In this document: positions 60,100 to 64,000 of the stretch, one piece after another
Layout: each line of letters opens with the position of its first letter
How positions within the stretch are numbered: the stretch's first letter is position 1
Origin: Raphanus sativus
Lineage: Eukaryota; Streptophyta; Magnoliopsida; Brassicales; Brassicaceae
Assembly (NCBI RefSeq): GCF_000801105.2
Contig: NC_079517.1
Span: 18,981,579 to 19,045,578, forward strand
Length of the DNA stretch: 64,000 nt
Reading direction: 5' to 3'
Made by a program: the position numbers and the translations under genes
The notes under the pieces: model-generated
Told to the model about the DNA's origin: nothing
The model's database searches: none
What the model saw: the letters and a program-made list of their open reading frames with translations, nothing else

Positions 60100-60339
60100 G
60101 AGACTTGTCACCATCCTCTTCAGCCTTATCTCCTCCAGCCATGTGTACGACGTCGACATCGCCTCTATCCACGGATACACGTACCCTCCCCATCCCTCCG
60201 GCATCAGATTAAAGTCTGCGAAGTGCGGTTTCCCCTAAGCTCCACAGATCTCAGTTTCAGGAACCTCCTTATCACCTTCGCGGGGCTGACGGAAGCAGTT
60301 CCCGATGAAGACTCTCCTCCTGCACCACCGCTGGATTAC
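60100..60339 (-). pseudogene. Captured fragment of the auxin receptor gene TIR1
   Basis: On the minus strand RWCRRRVFIGNC is followed, after a one-base frame change, by [21 protein letters not shown] second one-base change leads into [20 protein letters not shown], then [20 protein letters not shown]. This is the region just after the F-box and the first leucine-rich repeats of TIR1. TYTWLEE-type residues and '[11 protein letters not shown]' point to TIR1 rather than AFB2/3. TIR1 is the F-box subunit of an SCF ubiquitin ligase that binds auxin and Aux/IAA proteins. Only ~80 residues are present, with frameshifts, so no functional receptor is made. Confidence 0.9.
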
Positions 60340-60990
60340 CTCCGGCGATCGAAATCGGAGAGCGTCGCCGCCGTCGCTTCCCGTCGAAGAGATCGAGATC
60401 GACGTCGCGTGAGAGAGAGATGCATTTCTGATTTTTTTTTTCTTTTTTTATGTTTGTTTAATTAATTTTAAAACAAGGGTATTATGGATATTTTAACCCT
60501 TTAATGAATGCTATTTTTGTGACTTTTCCTCTTTGGTGTCATTTTGGGGATAAAAACTTCAAAGGTGCTATTTTAGACAATTGCCCAACTATATACTGAT
60601 GAAGGTTTAAAAGTATTATAATAAAAAGGTAAATTTTCATCTAAATTTTAGTTACATAATACATTGTATTAAAATTTTATTAATAAAATTAATTATACCA
60701 CATTAATTTAAATTTTACAGTAAAATTAAAATTAATGTGTCTCTCACACCTCTATATATATATAGGACATACGAAATTTTTGAAAATAGACTAGGCAAAT
60801 TATATTAATTCCCAGTTTTAACACACATACAACAATAATAATAATCTGTGTCACTCACACCTCTATATATATAGAACCAATGGAAAGAGACCCACTTTAG
60901 CTCATGATCTTTTAAGGCTTAAGTGAGCTCCTATCAAATCAAACCAAATAAATCTACACTAACACTTGCAAATGTACACAACACTCTGCT

Positions 60991-63530
60991 TCAGACCCGA
61001 ATTGGTAAACCGTAGTTATGGAACACTCTGATCCTACCATCCCAAGTTGCTGTCACAATCACTAGCCCCCACAGGTGAGGCGTACAAGTGTTGTTGACAT
61101 TCTGGCACACGCTCCTCAGTAGCCTCAGTTTGGATCTGCTGCTGGCCGTAGCTGAGATGGCTGCTGCAGCGGAACCTGCTACTACTCCTAGCTTCTCTTC
61201 GGGCCAAGTTGTAGCTCCTTTCAGTTGAGAGAAACAGTCCCTCACTGGCAACGGCAAATGAGCAAACTTTTTGTCCAAATCAGCAATGAAACTGCAGACA
61301 CTGTCCTCCTCTTTCCCCTGGCCTAGCCAGGGTATGGCAACAGAGACGTTGTCTGAGAGAAATCCCTCATAAGACCTGATAGTTTTTGGTTTCCGAGGAG
61401 AAACAGCTTTCTTGTTGGGCTGAGAGTAGTCCCAAACATGAATGCCTGAGTCCTCTATTGTTGACACAATGTGCTTCCCATCCGATGTGAACAAAGCAGA
61501 GGTTGGGCTCAGTGTTGTCCTAAGACTTGAAGCTGCAAGAAAACAACAAAAAAATACAGTTATCAAACAAAAGCATTCATTCACCTCGGAAGAGAAACTA
61601 AAATATGATTAAAAACCTTTCTTAAGCTTGCAGATTGTATCAACTCCACAGATTATTTTGATTTGAGAATCAGCAGAAGTGACCATTAGTTTGTCTGAAT
61701 CACCAGGAAAGAACTGAAAACCAGTGATTCTTTTGCTAGGAACCTTATTCTTCTTTTTCTTCTTCCCCCCATGTAAACTGATCTCTTTATCCAGTTCCAG
61801 CTGGTTATCTGAGAAGAGAGAGAGAGATTCAGAAAAAGTTGATGCAGAAATAAATAATTAAAAAAGAAACATAAGTGATCGATCATTGGGTAAGAAAACA
61901 ACATACCAATAGTATGGTAAAAGAGACAATCTCCAGTCATGGAACCTACAACTACACCTTTAGCATCAGGACGATAGCACAAAGCTGTAACAATCTCTTT
62001 TATATCTGTATAGTCAACAACCCTGAAACGTGATACATCCCATATACGGACTTTCCCATCAGTAGATCCGCTTATAAAGTAATTGTCATCCACAGGATTA
62101 AATGCCACACAAGTCACTGTAAGAAGAAAGAAAGAGAGTTAAAAGACACAAACATAACCAAAAAGCAAGAAGACAAACAGATGATAAGGAAAGAAAACTA
62201 ACCAAAACTCTTATGAGAGAAAACTCTGAGGCATTCATCAGAAGAAGAGCCAACTCGCCATAAACGAACAGTCTCGTCCACTGATGACGATAGTAGAAAC
62301 TGCACAGCCACATTCACAACTTGTTAGTTTAGTTAGTCCCATCTTTTACCTAACATTTCTTATCAAAAAGTGAATTAGTTTTTTTCTTCTTACCCCTTTG
62401 TCCGACCAGGAAAGATCCAAGATTTCACCAGCATGTCCTTGGAACTCATGCAGAGGGGTTTCAGATATAGTAAAGACCTTTGGAGGCAGCACAGCGCAGG
62501 TCGATTCTGACTTCTTCCTCAACAATAAACTCCTACTGATCTTTTCGACTTTCTCGTTCTCAATGTTTAACGGCTCAATCTGTTGTGACTTGTCATTCAT
62601 CCCAAAGTAAACAACAGAGTTATTAGAGGTGGAGTCAGAGTCAGCCACCACTTCAAACAGATAGTCTCTCCTCTCTTCTTGGGTGATGGTCCAAACTCGG
62701 ACAACACAGTCTTCACCAGCAGTGGCCAAGTAGTTGCCATCGTGAGAAAACTTCATGACGAGAATGGATCCCTCATGCGCTGAGAACTCTTGTCCGATGC
62801 ATAGAGAGGAGAGCTCCTTGAACTGCTTCTTGAAAGACTGGACTCTTGTTAGTTGTCTCCTCCTTGTCGATGATGATCCAACGGACTCTTCTTCGTTTTT
62901 GTCAAGAACGTGAGTTAGAACACCTAACTTCTTTAACCATCCTTTAGCTCCTCCTCCCTTGTTAGGCGAATAATCCTCTGCCGATCTGCTACTACTGGAA
63001 CCACCAGACTCGCTCAAAGCAATGCTGCTGCTGCTATCGCTATTAGTGGAACAATCTCTGGTCAAGAAAATACGATCATCAATTTTCTTGGCTCGATCCA
63101 AAAACGGTCCTCCTCCTCCTATGGAACGAGAAGAAGAAGAAGTTGACAAGGATGAAACAGATGGTGTATCAGACTGAGAGGAGGAGGTGGAGATAGATTC
63201 ATTCCTCAACAACTCCTTCTTCTCCTTCTCCTCGTCGTCGTGATCAGTTTCAGAGACAGAGTTCAATGGTTGGGAGAGAGGAATGATCACATCATCGTCT
63301 TCTCCGACGTGAACGTGTCCTCCTCTCTTTTTGAAACTGAAACCCATTGATTCGAAAAACTTGTTACGACGGTTAGAAACACTGTCGGGGTTCATTGTCC
63401 ACAGTTCTAAATCGCCACTCGCTTGTACAAATTCATCTTCGACTTCGACTTCGACTTGGGAGTTGTAATCCGATACCTCTTCACGAGCATCCGAGAACCA
63501 ATCATCTTCTTCCTCCTCGCTTCCCATCAT
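60991..63530 (-). CDS. WD40-repeat protein (WDR44-like), 725 aa, five exons
   Basis: Minus-strand exons are 63530-62394, 62299-62203, 62116-61907, 61808-61617 and 61532-60991, all with GT-AG junctions and one open frame of 2178 bases. Residues ~1-240 are acidic and Ser-rich and probably disordered. WD repeats start around residue 250 ([32 protein letters not shown]). They continue with [47 protein letters not shown] and [10 protein letters not shown], and end near [20 protein letters not shown]. It matches At5g42010. WD40 propellers are protein-interaction scaffolds; the specific partner is not known to me. The start at 63530 is the first ATG of a tandem pair ([11 protein letters not shown]). 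Confidence 0.93.
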
Positions 63531-64000
63531 CACCTTCTTCTTCTTCTTCTGTCCCCAAAAAAAAAAAAAGAAAAGTCAAAATTCATCAAATCTAGAAACG
63601 GTCCTCTGAAACTACATAAAAGATCGAAAATAAGAAACTTACATGTCGTCGACCAAATTAAAACCCCTTTTCTTGAATCAAATGTAAAAAAACTTTCTAT
63701 TAATGGAAAGGAATGGGTTTTGTTATAACTATGAAGCGTTGCATCGATTCAATTTTCACTTTGACTCTTCACATCTCCTCCCTCCCTACATAAACTGAAA
63801 AACAAAAAAAAAGTTTCCTTTTTATTTAAAAGGAAGGAAATTTAGAGAGCCACCAGATCTTCGGAATTGTCAGAGCTAAGAAACAGGGCAAGGAAAGAAC
63901 AAATATCCTTTTCCTTTTTGTCTTTTTCTTCTCTCTCTCTTTTCTTTATAAATTGATTTATTTGGAAATAGTCGTCCGCAACTAATAAATCACCAAGTCA
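63531..64000 (-). other. Leader and promoter region of the WD40 gene
   Basis: Upstream sequence of the minus-strand gene, with a CT/GA-rich block (63930-63950). No other gene start is visible before the window ends. Confidence 0.5.

Larger units (their letters stand above)
55010..60586. mobile_element. Pack-MULE (5.6 kb) with captured gene fragments
   Basis: Long, imperfect terminal inverted repeats: the left end runs GAGAAAATGACTCAAATAGCAC..., CCCCAAAATAGCA..., AAAAGTCACAAAAATAG. The right end in reverse runs GGGCAATTGTCTAAAATAGCAC..., CCCCAAAATGACA..., AAAAGTCACAAAAATAG. A perfect 9-bp direct repeat, AACTATATA, flanks it (55001-55009 and 60587-60595), the size expected for Mutator-type insertion. 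No transposase is encoded. The inside holds a plus-strand gene fragment with repeated exon-like units, a 299-bp satellite, a ~70-bp repeat array, a tubby-like fragment and a TIR1 fragment. Confidence 0.9.

Noticed and set aside
63531..63533. WD40 protein start at 63533
   Set aside because: The codon there is GTG; the first ATG is at 63530.
1..64000. CRISPR arrays, operons or other prokaryotic systems; tRNA and rRNA genes
   Set aside because: The sequence is plant nuclear DNA, its tandem repeats lack the spacing pattern of CRISPR, and no convincing tRNA or rRNA gene was seen apart from the SINE-like B box.

Overview
The window is plant nuclear DNA. It is AT-rich, has intron-containing genes with GT-AG junctions, and is crowded with transposons. 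Every protein gene I recognise has its closest remembered relative in the crucifers. In order they match the Arabidopsis thaliana chromosome 5 stretch At5g42110, 42100, 42080, 42070, 42050, 42040, 42030, 42020, 42010. The long intergenic stretches full of Helitrons, hAT and Mutator-like elements and an LTR retrotransposon suggest a larger-genome crucifer such as Brassica or Raphanus. The species is an inference; the collinearity is from memory of the Arabidopsis order.

Layout. 1-670: 5' end of a Gypsy-type LTR element on the minus strand. 721-5611: complete but decayed Copia element (minus) with two 184-bp LTRs. 5.6-9.2 kb: old repeats, an RPA-like OB-fold fragment and a Helitron 3' end. 9.7-12.5 kb: a 60-residue conserved plant protein gene and a GPI-anchored beta-1,3-glucanase. 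13-21 kb: a broken 3xHMG-box fragment, MITEs, a Helitron end and tandem repeats. 21.2-25.7 kb: dynamin-related protein DRP1A (16 exons) and a small predicted plastid protein. 27-29.3 kb: a possible VANDAL-like element with a cluster of TGTAC motifs. 29.4-30.4 kb (minus): a DCD/N-rich protein gene. 31.7-32.5 kb: a minisatellite whose units contain E2F-like sites. 33.3-34.5 kb: a hAT MITE and the ruined, syntenic RPN12b gene. 34.9-38.0 kb: two Helitrons. 38.4-40.0 kb: ABIL4. 41.9-45.2 kb: a hAT MITE next to the ER-chaperone gene BiP2, which has a plant unfolded-protein-response element. 45.5-53.3 kb: three Helitrons of one family, one nested in another. 55.0-60.6 kb: a 5.6-kb Pack-MULE with a perfect 9-bp target duplication. 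It carries intron-containing fragments of a tubby-like gene and of the auxin receptor TIR1, plus a young 299-bp satellite. 61.0-63.5 kb (minus): a WD40 protein gene.

The genes do not form one pathway. BiP2 and the DCD/N-rich protein both belong to ER-stress and cell-death signalling. DRP1A (membrane fission), ABIL4 (actin nucleation) and the plasmodesmal glucanase all act at the cell surface or cell plate. The most unusual items are the Pack-MULE, the E2F-site array, an NDEL rather than HDEL tail on BiP, and non-canonical TA...TA Copia LTRs.
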